Source: Planctomycetota bacterium (GTDB lineage Bacteria; Planctomycetota; Phycisphaerae; UBA1845). From it: a DNA stretch of 64,000 nucleotides. This document shows positions 51,479-60,245 of this stretch, one piece after another. The notes under the pieces were generated by a model that saw only the letters and a program-made list of their open reading frames with translations, made no database searches and was not told the DNA's origin. Both the position numbers and the translations under genes were made by a program. The stretch is taken from the NCBI GenBank assembly GCA_029558835.1, contig JAKQDH010000069.1:62001-126000 (forward strand), given 5' to 3'. The stretch's first letter is position 1, and each line of letters starts with the position of its first letter.

Positions 51479-53596
51479 ATGAACAGGACCATGGAGTACG
51501 CGCAGTCTTTGGGTCTGCTGCTGGCTGTTCTGGCTGTTGCCTGCGGCGCGGCAGCCGCGCCGGCGGCGGAGACCCAGGCCGTTGCGGGGGCACCGATTGC
51601 CACGCAAGTACCCGCTACTGCCGAGACGCCCGAGCAATTCGCTCAGCGCCTGCGTTGGTGGCGGGAAGCGCGGTTCGGGATGTTCATTCACTGGGGGTTG
51701 TACGCGATCCCGGCCGGGCAGTGGGGGACGGGGACGGACCACGGCGAGTGGATTCGAGAGACCGCCCACATCCCGATCGAGGAATACGATCGCTTCGTAG
51801 CGCAGTTCAATCCGGTCCGCTTCGATGCGAATGCCTGGGTGCGCGTCGCGCAAGAGGCGGGCATGCGCTACATCGTCATCACCAGCAAGCACCACGACGG
51901 CTTCTGTCTGTTTGACTCGGCACTGACGGACTACGACGTCATGTCCACGCCGTTTCGGCGGGACATCATGAAGGAGTTGTCCGACGCGTGCCGGCGGCAG
52001 GGGCTGCGGATGTGCTGGTACCATTCGATCATGGACTGGCATCACCCGGATTACCTGCCGCGCCGGTCGTGGGAGAGCCGCTCGGCCGAGGGCGCGGACT
52101 TCGGGCGTTACGTGCAGCACCTGCGCGGCCAGGTCGAGGAGCTGCTGACCAAGTACGGCGACATCGGCGTGATGTGGTTCGACGGGCAGTGGGAGGACAC
52201 CTGGACGCACGAGTACGGGCAGCCGCTGTACGACCTGTGCCGGCAGCTTCAGCCGAACGTGATCATCAACGACCGGGTCGACAAGGGTCATCTCGCGCGG
52301 GGCCGTGCCGGCAAGGGGCACTTCGCAGGTGACTACGGCACGCCGGAGCAGATGATTCCTTCGGCGGCGATCTTGGACGTTCCCTGGGAAACGTGCATGA
52401 CGCTCAACCGGCACTGGGGCTACAACCGGCTCGATGAGGACTGGAAGTCGTCCACGGAGCTGATCCGGATGCTGGTGGACATTGCCTCGAAGGGCGGCAA
52501 CTTCCTGCTCAACGTCGGGCCGACGGCCGAGGGCGAGTTCCCGCCGGCGTGCGTCGAGCGGCTGCAGGCGATGGGGGCGTGGCTGGCGGTGAACGGCGAG
52601 TCGATCTACGCGACCTCGGCCGGCCCGTTTCCGCCGCAGGCGTGGGGGCGTTGCACGCAGACCGCGCCGGAAGGCGGCGGCACGCGGCTGTATCTGCATG
52701 TGTTCGACTGGCCGATGGATGGTCAGCTTGCCATCGGGGGGCTGTTCAATGAAGCCCGCGGTGCCTATCTGCTGGCGGATGCGCAGCGGAAGCCGCTGGC
52801 GGTTGCGCGCGCGGAAGACGCGCTGGTGGTCAAGCTGCCGGCCACCGCGCCCGATGCGGTGGACACGGTCGTCGTGCTCGATATTGCGGGCGCGCCGGAC
52901 GTGACGGAGCCGCCGGCCATCTCCGCCGAGCACATGGTGTTCGTGGATAAGCTGGAGGTGACGGTACGGCCCCCGCGCGAGAATACAGAGATCCGCTATA
53001 CGATCGACGGCAGCGCGCCGACGGCTTCTTCGCCGCTGGTGGAGGGCCCGATTTCCCTGACGAAGACGACGACGGTGCGGGCGCGCTGCTTCCGCGCCGG
53101 GCGGCCGGTGAGCGCGCCTGCCGTCGCTGTGTTCACCCAAGTGGCGCTGCGCCCGGCGTCGTCTGCCGAGGGGGCACAGCCCGGTCTTAAGTATGAGTAT
53201 TACGAAGGCGACTGGGATCGCCTGCCGGATTTCACCAGGCTGACGCCCGTGAAGACGGGGCGCTGCCCGGATTTCGATTTCAGCCAGCGCAACCAGGCCG
53301 AGCACTTCGGCTTCCGATACAGCGGGCTGGTGACGGTGCCGCAAGACGGCATGTACAGATTCACGGTCGCCTCCGACGACGGTAGTCGGCTGTACATCGG
53401 GGACACGCTCGTTGTTGACAATGACGGTCTGCATAGTCTGCAGGCGACGGCGGGGGAGGTGCCGCTGGCGGCCGGTGCCCACACCATCCGCGTGGAGTTC
53501 TTCGAGAGGACCGGGGATGACGCGTTGGAGGTTCGCTACGCCGGCCCGGGGGTGAAGGACCAGCGTATCCCCACGGCCGCCCTCTCCAGCCGCTAG
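51479..53596 (+). CDS. Alpha-L-fucosidase (GH29) with CHB_HEX_C and PA14 domains
   Basis: 705 aa from the ATG at 51479, which has a GAGGAGAA site; an ATG seven codons upstream lacks one. A signal peptide (about 1-31) is followed by the GH29 domain to about 470: 'RFGMFIHWGLYAIPAGQW', 'YIVITSKHHDGFCLFDS', and nucleophile Asp235 in 'GVMWFDGQWEDTW'. GH29 enzymes remove alpha-linked fucose from glycans. A chitobiase-type C-terminal domain is at about 485-555 ('TEIRYTIDGSAPTASSPL'), then a PA14 sugar-binding domain at about 565-700 ('FRYSGLVTVPQDGMYRFTVASDDGSRLYIGD'). It is the first gene of the glycan-use locus. Confidence 0.93.
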   Translation: MNRTMEYAQSLGLLLAVLAVACGAAAAPAAETQAVAGAPIATQVPATAETPEQFAQRLRWWREARFGMFIHWGLYAIPAGQWGTGTDHGEWIRETAHIPIEEYDRFVAQFNPVRFDANAWVRVAQEAGMRYIVITSKHHDGFCLFDSALTDYDVMSTPFRRDIMKELSDACRRQGLRMCWYHSIMDWHHPDYLPRRSWESRSAEGADFGRYVQHLRGQVEELLTKYGDIGVMWFDGQWEDTWTHEYGQPLYDLCRQLQPNVIINDRVDKGHLARGRAGKGHFAGDYGTPEQMIPSAAILDVPWETCMTLNRHWGYNRLDEDWKSSTELIRMLVDIASKGGNFLLNVGPTAEGEFPPACVERLQAMGAWLAVNGESIYATSAGPFPPQAWGRCTQTAPEGGGTRLYLHVFDWPMDGQLAIGGLFNEARGAYLLADAQRKPLAVARAEDALVVKLPATAPDAVDTVVVLDIAGAPDVTEPPAISAEHMVFVDKLEVTVRPPRENTEIRYTIDGSAPTASSPLVEGPISLTKTTTVRARCFRAGRPVSAPAVAVFTQVALRPASSAEGAQPGLKYEYYEGDWDRLPDFTRLTPVKTGRCPDFDFSQRNQAEHFGFRYSGLVTVPQDGMYRFTVASDDGSRLYIGDTLVVDNDGLHSLQATAGEVPLAAGAHTIRVEFFERTGDDALEVRYAGPGVKDQRIPTAALSSR

Positions 53597-53856
53597 GAGT
53601 GCCGTGGAGAACCCCTCTCCCTGGAAGGGAGAGGGGCAGGGGTGAGGGTAGCGGAGGTGAGGATGCACGCCTGTGGCGCGACCACGCTTAAGCGCGACCG
53701 CGGTTGCGGGAAAGCCTGGCGCCCGCGGCGCGCGGGACGCCAAACAGGCACAAGGGGAGAAGGTAGGGTGACGGGTAATGCCGGGGCCACGCAACCCTCC
53801 CCCGTCCCCTCCCTGGGAGGGAGGGGAGTCCTGTTAGGCATGCCGAGGAGAAGTCG
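53597..53856. repeat. Gap with two REP-like palindromes
   Basis: 53611-53648 (ACCCCTCTCCCTGGAAGGGA core, followed by the GGGTGAGGG tail) and 53793-53829 (CCCTCCCCCGTCCCCTCCC core) lie between the fucosidase and NagB-PIG-L genes. No gene is seen. Confidence 0.8.
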
Positions 53857-55890
53857 ATGACCAGCACGCCGCGTTGTTTTGCTCTCGGGGGCATGGGTGC
53901 AGGCGAGGCCGGCCGGCCCGGCGGCGTCGTGGCCGTGTATGAGTCCAGCGAGGCCGCCAGTCGGGCCGTGGCCAAGGAGATTGCCCAGGTCCTGCGCGAC
54001 AAGGCAGCCCGCGGCGAGCGCGCGGTCCTCGGTCTCGCCACCGGCTCGACGCCGCAGAGCGTTTATGACGAACTGGTGCGCCTGCATCGGGATGAGGGTC
54101 TTTCCTTCCAGCACGTGACGACGTTCAACCTCGATGAGTACTGGCCGATGCGCCCGGACGCCCTGCAGAGCTATCATCGCTTCATGGCGGAGAGCCTGTT
54201 TGCGCACGTGGACATCGACCGTGCGAACGTTCACATTCCCGACGGCACGTTGCGGCAGGAGGACGTGCGGGCGTTCTGCAGCGAGTATGAGCGGCTGATC
54301 CGCGAGGCCGGCGGCATCGACGTGCAGCTTCTGGGTATCGGGCGGACCGGGCACATCGGTTTCAACGAGCCCGGCTCGCCGCGCGACAGCCGGACGCGCC
54401 TCATCACTCTCGACAAGGTGACCCGCCGCGACGCGGCCAGTGACTTCTTTGGCGAACTGAACGTGCCGCGGCGCGGAATCACCATGGGCGTGGCGACCAT
54501 TCTGGAGGCACGCCGCATTCTGCTGCTGGCTTTCGGCGAGCAGAAGGCCCAGATCGTTCGCCAAGCGGCCGAGGGGGAGGTCGGCAGCGCGGTGCCTGCC
54601 AGCTTCCTGCAACAACACGGTAACGTGCACTTTGCGCTGGATCGGGCGGCCGCGAGCGAGCTGACCTCGATCAAGACGCCGTGGCTGCTGGGCGCGGTGG
54701 CGGAGTTCGGGCAGAGCTGGGACGAAGCGACCACCCGGCGGGCAGTCGTGTGGCTGGCCCTGAAGCTGGGCAAACCGATCCTGAAGTTGGTGGCGGAGGA
54801 CTATAACGAGAACGGGTTACAGGAGCTGCTCTCGGTGCGCGGGTCGGCCTACGACGTGAACATCGAGGTGTTCAAGAGCTTGCAGAACACCATCACTGGC
54901 TGGCCCGGCGGCAAGCCGGCGAGCGAAAGCGCGCCCGTCGTGGAGGCCGAGACGGTGGCGCGGCAGGCTTCCAAACGCCAGCGCCCGGTGCCTCCCGGGG
55001 TGCGCCGGCCGGGCGACATCTTCCCGAAACGCGTGGTTGTCTTCAGCCCGCACCCGGACGACGACGTGATCTCCATGGGCGGGACGCTCATCCGCCTGTG
55101 CGAGCAGGGTCACGAGGTGCACGTCGCCTACCAGACTTCCGGCAGCATCGCGGTGTTTGACGACAAGGCGGTGCGGCACGTGGATTTCGTGACCGAGTTC
55201 TGCCGGGTGTTCGCTCTGTTCAGCGCACCGGATGCACCGCGCCTCGAGCAGGCAGTGGGTGCGCTGCTGCGCGCGAAGGCCGCGGGCGAGATCGACGGCC
55301 CGGAGCTGCAGCAGCTTAAGACGCTGATCCGGCGCAGCGAATCGCGGGCGGCTGCCCGCTACTCCGGTGTTCGGCCGGAGCACATTCACTTCCTGGATAT
55401 GCCGTTCTATGAGACCGGCCGCGTGCGAAAGAAACCGCTCAGCGAGGCGGACATCAACATCATCGTGGAACTGCTGGAACGGGTCCACCCGCATCAGGTG
55501 TACGCGGCGGGCGACCTGTCCGATCCGCACGGAACGCACCGCGTCTGCCTGGCGGCCATCGCGGCCGCGCTGCACAGCCTGGCGGAGCGTCCGTGGCTGG
55601 CCATGTGTGAGGTCTGGTTGTACCGCGGCGCCTGGCAGGAGTGGGAGCCGCAGGCGATCGAGATGGCCGTGCCGCTCAGCCCGGATGAGGTCGAGCGCAA
55701 ACGGACCGCCATCTTCAATCACGAGACGCAGAAGGACAAAGCTCCGTTTCCGGGGCCCTGGGACACGCGGGAGTTCTGGCAGCGGGCGGAGGATCGCAAC
55801 CGGCACACGGCCCAGCTTTATGATCGGCTGGGTCTGCCGGAGTATCAGGCGCTGGAGGCGTTCGTGCGCTGGCGGCCGGAGCTCGTTTGA
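53857..55890 (+). CDS. Glucosamine-6-phosphate deaminase-like domain fused to PIG-L deacetylase domain
   Basis: 677 aa. Residues about 25-285 are a NagB-like domain, a fold that turns glucosamine-6-phosphate into fructose-6-phosphate and ammonia: 'LGLATGSTPQSVYDELV', 'TTFNLDEYWPM' (Asp93) and 'LGIGRTGHIGFNEPGSP' (His166, Glu171). Residues about 390-660 are PIG-L/LmbE-type, with the metal site 'FSPHPDDDVISMGGTL' (His399, Asp401-403) and 'DLSDPHGTHRVCLAAI'. PIG-L domains remove N-acetyl groups from amino sugars. The fusion could deacetylate and then deaminate HexNAc derivatives, although the PIG-L half may have another substrate. Confidence 0.9.
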   Translation: MTSTPRCFALGGMGAGEAGRPGGVVAVYESSEAASRAVAKEIAQVLRDKAARGERAVLGLATGSTPQSVYDELVRLHRDEGLSFQHVTTFNLDEYWPMRPDALQSYHRFMAESLFAHVDIDRANVHIPDGTLRQEDVRAFCSEYERLIREAGGIDVQLLGIGRTGHIGFNEPGSPRDSRTRLITLDKVTRRDAASDFFGELNVPRRGITMGVATILEARRILLLAFGEQKAQIVRQAAEGEVGSAVPASFLQQHGNVHFALDRAAASELTSIKTPWLLGAVAEFGQSWDEATTRRAVVWLALKLGKPILKLVAEDYNENGLQELLSVRGSAYDVNIEVFKSLQNTITGWPGGKPASESAPVVEAETVARQASKRQRPVPPGVRRPGDIFPKRVVVFSPHPDDDVISMGGTLIRLCEQGHEVHVAYQTSGSIAVFDDKAVRHVDFVTEFCRVFALFSAPDAPRLEQAVGALLRAKAAGEIDGPELQQLKTLIRRSESRAAARYSGVRPEHIHFLDMPFYETGRVRKKPLSEADINIIVELLERVHPHQVYAAGDLSDPHGTHRVCLAAIAAALHSLAERPWLAMCEVWLYRGAWQEWEPQAIEMAVPLSPDEVERKRTAIFNHETQKDKAPFPGPWDTREFWQRAEDRNRHTAQLYDRLGLPEYQALEAFVRWRPELV

Positions 55891-55969
55891 GCTGGCTGGG
55901 AGTGCCGCAGGGCGCCGGCTGTCCGGCACTGCCGCTGGGCGCCGGATGATGCAGGAGCTGGCGGCAGGA

Positions 55970-56009
55970 CCCCTCTCCCGCTTGGGGGAGAGGGCAGGGT
56001 GAGGGGGGG
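55970..56009. repeat. REP-like palindrome after the NagB-PIG-L gene
   Basis: CCCCTCTCCCGCTTGGGGGA core followed by the GGGTGAGGG tail, 80 bp after the stop codon. Confidence 0.85.
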
Positions 56010-56089
56010 ATGCTCGGGCGTTTCGGCACTCTTCCGGTCCCTCGCGGCCAGGGACGGGAGTGGGGTTGGGGACTCTCAGGGTTGGCATC

Positions 56090-57970
56090 ATGCAATTGAA
56101 TGGTTTGGACTGGTTGATCGTGGTGGCCAGCCTGCTGGTCACTTTCGCGCCGGTGCTGTTTTTCGCCCGCCGGGCGGGACGGGGGACCACGGAGTTCTTC
56201 GCCTCCGGGCGGGCGGCACCCTGGTGGCTGATCGGCACGTCGATGGTGGCCACCACGTTCAGCACGGACACGCCGAACCTGGTGACGAACATGGTCCGCA
56301 CCAAGGGGGTGGCCGACAACTGGGAATGGTGGGCATTCCTGTTGACGGGCATGATGACGGTGTTCTTCTACGCCCGGTTGTGGCGGCGCTCGCGGGTGCT
56401 GACCGACCTGGAGTTCTATGAGTTACGGTACTCGGGCGCGTCGGCGGCGTTCCTGCGTGGGTTTCGGGCACTCTACCTGGGCCTTTTCTTCAACTGTGTC
56501 ATCATGGCCAGCGTTACGCTGGCGGCCGCCAAGATTGCGAATGTGATGCTTGGCTGGGAGCGCTGGCAGGCGGTGCTGGTGTGCGTGCCGATCTGCATTG
56601 TCTTCGGCAGCATCGCCGGTCTGTGGGGCGCGCTGGCCACGGACCTTCTACAGTTTGCATTGGCCATGTTCGGTGTATTTGGGGCCGCCTACTATTCGCT
56701 GCAACTTCCGCAGGTAGGCGGGCTGAGCGGGCTGGTGAGCAAGCTCCCCGCCGAGAAACTCAACCTGCTGCCGGACTTTGGCAACTGGGACCTGGCCCTG
56801 GGCATCTTCATCATCCCGCTGGCGGTGCAGTGGTGGTCGGTATGGTACCCCGGGGCGGAGCCGGGCGGCGGGAGCTACATCGCCCAGCGGATGCTGGCCG
56901 CGCGCAGTGAACGCGACGCCCTGGCAGGGACACTGTGGTTCAACGTCGCCCATTATGCCCTCCGGCCATGGCCCTGGATCGTTGTCGCCCTTTGTTCGAT
57001 GTTGGTGTTCCCTACGCTCGACGATCTCAAGGCTGTGTTGCCGCATGTGAGTGAGAAACTCATCGGTGACGACATGGCTTATCCGGCGATGCTGACGTTG
57101 TTGCCTCATGGTCTGCTCGGTCTGCTGGTGGCGTCGTTGCTGGCTGCCTACGTCTCCACCATGACGACGCATATGAACTGGGGTACCTCGTACTTGGTGG
57201 TGGACTTTTACCGGCGGTTTATCCTGCGCGATAGCCGACAGAGCGAAGACGCAGGCGGGCGCGAGGCTGGGGGGCGTGACCCTCACCCCGGCCCTCTCCC
57301 GGGAAGGGAGAGGGGGGCAGAGAGCGCTGCTGCCCGTGAGCGGCAGCTGGTGCTGGTTTCGCGGGTGGTCAGCGCGGCGCTGATGATACTATCAGGGGCG
57401 CTGATGTTCGCGCTGACGACGGCGAAGGACGCGTTCGATCTGATGCTTTCGATCGGCGCGGGGACCGGGCTGCTGTATCTATTACGATGGTTCTGGTGGC
57501 GGATTAATGCCTGGAGCGAGCTGGCCGCGATGGCGGCATCGTTTGCGGCCGCCGTGTTCCTGTTGATCGCGCGGAAGCTGGGGGTGCCGATCAGCGGGCA
57601 CTGGGGGCTGGTGGGCTCCGTGGCCTTTACGACGGTCGTGTGGGTGGTGGTGACGTACCTGACGCCGCCGGTGGAGCGCGAAACGCTGTTGCGTTTCTAT
57701 CGGCTGGTGCGGCCGGCCGGGCCGGGCTGGCGCGAGTTTCGCGCCGCCAGCGGCGTGGCGGCCGCGCCGGACCGCCTCAGCCTGGCGCTGCTGGGCTGGT
57801 TCCTGGGCTGTGTACTCGTGTATTCGGCGCTGTTCGGGACGGGCAGCTTCATCTACGGGCGCTCGACGGCCGGAGTCGTCGGCGTGGTGGCGTTCGTCGC
57901 CAGCGGTGGCGGTTTGCTGTGGCTGCTGCGGACACTGTGGCGCAGCTCGCCGGGCGCCGAGCAGACATGA
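56090..57970 (+). CDS. Sodium:solute symporter with an in-frame repeat element
   Basis: 626 aa from the ATG at 56090 (an upstream GTG at 56060 is possible). About 13 hydrophobic segments; 'TTEFFASGRAAPWWLIGTSMVATTFSTDTPNLV' is characteristic of the SSS family, which drives sugar or other solute uptake with Na+. 'GLLGLLVASLLAAYVSTMTTHMNWGTSYLVVDFY' is also typical. A loop after residue 380 contains the translated REP-like element (residues about 397-411, 'DPHPGPLPGRERGAE'). It lies inside the glycan-use locus, so a sugar substrate such as fucose or GlcNAc is likely but unproven. Confidence 0.9.
   Translation: MQLNGLDWLIVVASLLVTFAPVLFFARRAGRGTTEFFASGRAAPWWLIGTSMVATTFSTDTPNLVTNMVRTKGVADNWEWWAFLLTGMMTVFFYARLWRRSRVLTDLEFYELRYSGASAAFLRGFRALYLGLFFNCVIMASVTLAAAKIANVMLGWERWQAVLVCVPICIVFGSIAGLWGALATDLLQFALAMFGVFGAAYYSLQLPQVGGLSGLVSKLPAEKLNLLPDFGNWDLALGIFIIPLAVQWWSVWYPGAEPGGGSYIAQRMLAARSERDALAGTLWFNVAHYALRPWPWIVVALCSMLVFPTLDDLKAVLPHVSEKLIGDDMAYPAMLTLLPHGLLGLLVASLLAAYVSTMTTHMNWGTSYLVVDFYRRFILRDSRQSEDAGGREAGGRDPHPGPLPGRERGAESAAARERQLVLVSRVVSAALMILSGALMFALTTAKDAFDLMLSIGAGTGLLYLLRWFWWRINAWSELAAMAASFAAAVFLLIARKLGVPISGHWGLVGSVAFTTVVWVVVTYLTPPVERETLLRFYRLVRPAGPGWREFRAASGVAAAPDRLSLALLGWFLGCVLVYSALFGTGSFIYGRSTAGVVGVVAFVASGGGLLWLLRTLWRSSPGAEQT
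57278..57320. repeat. REP-like palindrome inside the symporter coding sequence
   Basis: GACCCTCACCCCGGCCCTCT, then CCCGGGAAGGGAGAGGGGGG. It belongs to the same family as the intergenic elements at 22029 and 55970. It lies in a hydrophilic loop and keeps the frame open. Confidence 0.85.
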
Positions 57971-58007
57971 GGACAGCGTGGTTCACCGAGGGCTGCGGAG
58001 GCGTGTT

Positions 58008-59867
58008 ATGGTGATGAGGACAGTTAGGCCGGTCGTTTTGCTGGCGTGCCTGGTGCAGACGTCCATGGCGGCGGCTGAGCCGGGCGCAGCGGTTCCCGCG
58101 TTGATTCCGAGGCCGGCACAAATGAGCGTGCAGGCCGTTTGTTTCGAGCTGAAGCCGACCAGTGAGGTGATCGTCGGGACGGCGGACGCCGAGGTGCGGG
58201 CGGTCGCCGGGTATCTGGCTGACCATCTGCGTACACTTACGGGCAACGCGCTGCCCGTGACTGAACGGGCTACGTCCGACGGTCTCTTTCCGGCGGGGAG
58301 CCTCGTCCTGTTGGGTGGCCCGGGCGACCGGCAAGCGGCGGGCGAAGAAGCGTACACGTTGCGCATCACGCCGACTGAGGTACGTCTGGAAGCCGCGCAC
58401 GCCCGCGGGCTGTTTCTGGGCGTGCAGACGCTGCGCCAGCTTGCCCAACCGGTGCTGACCACCGGCCCAGCGCCAGCGGGCGCCGCGTGCACCTTCCCCT
58501 GTGTGGAGATCAGCGACGTGCCGCGCTATCGGTGGCGCGGCATGTTGCTCGACTGCGGCCGGCACTTCATGAGCAAGGAGTTCATCAAGCGCTACATTGA
58601 TCTGCTGGCGTATCACAAGCTGAACGTGCTGCACTGGCATCTGACCGAAGACCAGGGTTGGCGCGTGCAGATCAAGAAGTATCCGAAGCTCACAGAGGTC
58701 GGCGCCTGGCGCGGACAGGGCGAGCAGCGCTACGGCGGCTTCTACACGCAGGACGACGTGCGCGAAATCGTAGCGTATGCGCGCAGTCGATATGTTACCA
58801 TCGTGCCGGAGATCGAGATGCCCGGCCACTGTCAGGCGGCGCTGGCTGCCTATCCGGAGCTGTCGTGCACCGGCGGTCCCTTCGAGGTTTCCACCCAGTG
58901 GGGCGTGCGCGAGGATGTGTATTGCGCCGGGAATGAGCGCACGTTCGAGTTCCTTGAGGACGTGCTCAGCGAGGTCATCGCTTTGTTCCCGTCCGAGTAC
59001 GTCCACATCGGCGGAGATGAGTGTCCCAAGGCACGGTGGCAGGCCTGCCCGAAGTGCCAGGCGCGCATGCGGGCTGAGGGGCTGCGCGATGAGAACGAGC
59101 TACAGAGTTACTTCGTCCGCCGGATCGAGCGCTTTCTGAACAGTCACGGCCGGCGGCTCATCGGCTGGGACGAGATTCTGGAAGGCGGCGTGGCGCCGGA
59201 TGCGACGGTGCAGTCGTGGCGGGGCCTCAAGGGGGCAGTGGCGGCCGCCGGTGCGAATCACGATGTCATCTGCTCACCCACAACTCACTGTTATCTTGAC
59301 TATGCCCAGGCGAAACACCCCGAGGAACCCACGCAGATGGGGTACGTGCCGCTGGAGACCGTCTACAGTTTTGAGCCCACTCCGCCGGAGCTGTCGGCTG
59401 AGGCAGCCAGGCACATTCTGGGCGCCGAGGGCAACATGTGGACGGAACATGCACCGGAGGCCCGGGTGGACTGGCAGGTGTTCCCGCGTTTGTGTGCGCT
59501 CGCTGAGGTGATGTGGTCACCACGAGAGGCTCGCGACTGGGGCGATTTCCAGGCACGGTTGCGCGTGCACTACGCGCGTCTGGACGCGCTCGGAGTCAAC
59601 TACTATGTTCCCGCGCCGCGCTTCGTGCGCGACGGGCAGGTCGTGACGCAGGGAGTATTCAGTGGCGCGCTGGCGGTGTCGCTGGACAATCCCTTCGGTG
59701 CGGGTGAGCTATTCTACACAGTTGACGGCAGTGAGCCGACGGCGGCGTCATTGCGGTACCAGGCGCCCGTCGAGTTAAAGGAAACTACGGTGCTGAAGGC
59801 GCGCACGCTGCTGCCCAACGGCAGGACGAGCTGCTCGGCCGAGGCGCGCTTCGAGCGCTCGGACTGA
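58008..59867 (+). CDS. Beta-N-acetylhexosaminidase (GH20)
   Basis: 619 aa from the ATG at 58008, with GGAGG 7 nt upstream. It has a signal peptide and an N-terminal GH20b-type domain (to about 165), then the GH20 barrel: 'VPRYRWRGMLLDCGRHFMSKEFIKRYIDLLAYHKLNVLHWHLTEDQGW', 'PEIEMPGH', catalytic pair Asp337-Glu338 in 'VHIGGDECPKARW', and 'GWDEILEGG'. It removes terminal beta-linked GlcNAc or GalNAc. The C-terminal 60 residues are a chitobiase C-terminal-type domain ('GELFYTVDGSEPTAASLRY'), like that in the fucosidase. It starts 37 bp after the symporter gene, so they are probably co-transcribed. Confidence 0.95.
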   Translation: MVMRTVRPVVLLACLVQTSMAAAEPGAAVPALIPRPAQMSVQAVCFELKPTSEVIVGTADAEVRAVAGYLADHLRTLTGNALPVTERATSDGLFPAGSLVLLGGPGDRQAAGEEAYTLRITPTEVRLEAAHARGLFLGVQTLRQLAQPVLTTGPAPAGAACTFPCVEISDVPRYRWRGMLLDCGRHFMSKEFIKRYIDLLAYHKLNVLHWHLTEDQGWRVQIKKYPKLTEVGAWRGQGEQRYGGFYTQDDVREIVAYARSRYVTIVPEIEMPGHCQAALAAYPELSCTGGPFEVSTQWGVREDVYCAGNERTFEFLEDVLSEVIALFPSEYVHIGGDECPKARWQACPKCQARMRAEGLRDENELQSYFVRRIERFLNSHGRRLIGWDEILEGGVAPDATVQSWRGLKGAVAAAGANHDVICSPTTHCYLDYAQAKHPEEPTQMGYVPLETVYSFEPTPPELSAEAARHILGAEGNMWTEHAPEARVDWQVFPRLCALAEVMWSPREARDWGDFQARLRVHYARLDALGVNYYVPAPRFVRDGQVVTQGVFSGALAVSLDNPFGAGELFYTVDGSEPTAASLRYQAPVELKETTVLKARTLLPNGRTSCSAEARFERSD

Positions 59868-59896
59868 ACGGGACCGCGCCAAGGGGAGACCGGGAG

Positions 59897-60057
59897 GGTG
59901 GCAAGCCCAAGCCGAAGGCGTCCCGGCACGCCGGGATTGCAGCAGCCGCCGGTCGGCGGGAAGGCATGGTCCCGGCGCGCCGGGACCGAGCTTTCCCGCG
60001 CCCGACGGGCCGCCATCTATCACTGCATGCCGGCGCCTTCGGCTTGGGCATGCCACC
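59897..60057. repeat. Paired-arm repeat family, divergent copy 6 with an enlarged middle
   Basis: A degenerate A arm at 59897-59929 (GGTGGCAAGCCCAAGCCGAA) and an intact A' arm at 60025-60057 (ending GGGCATGCCACC) enclose 95 bp instead of about 30. The middle holds an 18-bp perfect palindrome, GTCCCGGCG/CGCCGGGAC (59969-59986). Confidence 0.75.
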
Positions 60058-60097
60058 CTGTTCGGGCATGCTACCGTGTTCGGGGATGCCGCCCTGC

Positions 60098-60204
60098 CAG
60101 CCTGTTGAAGAACGGTCGGAGCGCGCTCGATGGCCGGAAGACCGGTGCATTTGAGGCCCTGTACGTCGGCCGCGGGGGGCCGACGCTACTTCTTCAACAG
60201 GCTG
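60098..60204. mobile_element. MITE-like element with perfect 15-bp terminal inverted repeats
   Basis: CAGCCTGTTGAAGAA at 60098-60112 is the exact reverse complement of TTCTTCAACAGGCTG at 60190-60204. The 107-bp interval has no coding capacity and contains a GTACGTCGGCC...GGCCGACGC palindrome (60161-60190), also found at 5681 and 8121. No target-site duplication is obvious. Confidence 0.65.
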
Positions 60205-60245
60205 CTACGGGTTTCCCTTCTGCGTGGTCCTGTGTAATCCGGCGT

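Noticed and set aside
51452..53794. A 780-codon frame on the minus strand opposite the fucosidase gene, and similar long antisense frames at 1172-3040, 12813-14879 and 47203-49377
   Set aside because: In GC-rich DNA the frame opposite a gene is often open. These have Arg/His/Gly/Pro-rich composition, no domain, and lie on genes with clear motifs.
56090..57970. The symporter as a pseudogene because of the inserted repeat
   Set aside because: The frame is intact, the insert is in a hydrophilic loop, and transmembrane segments continue normally after it.
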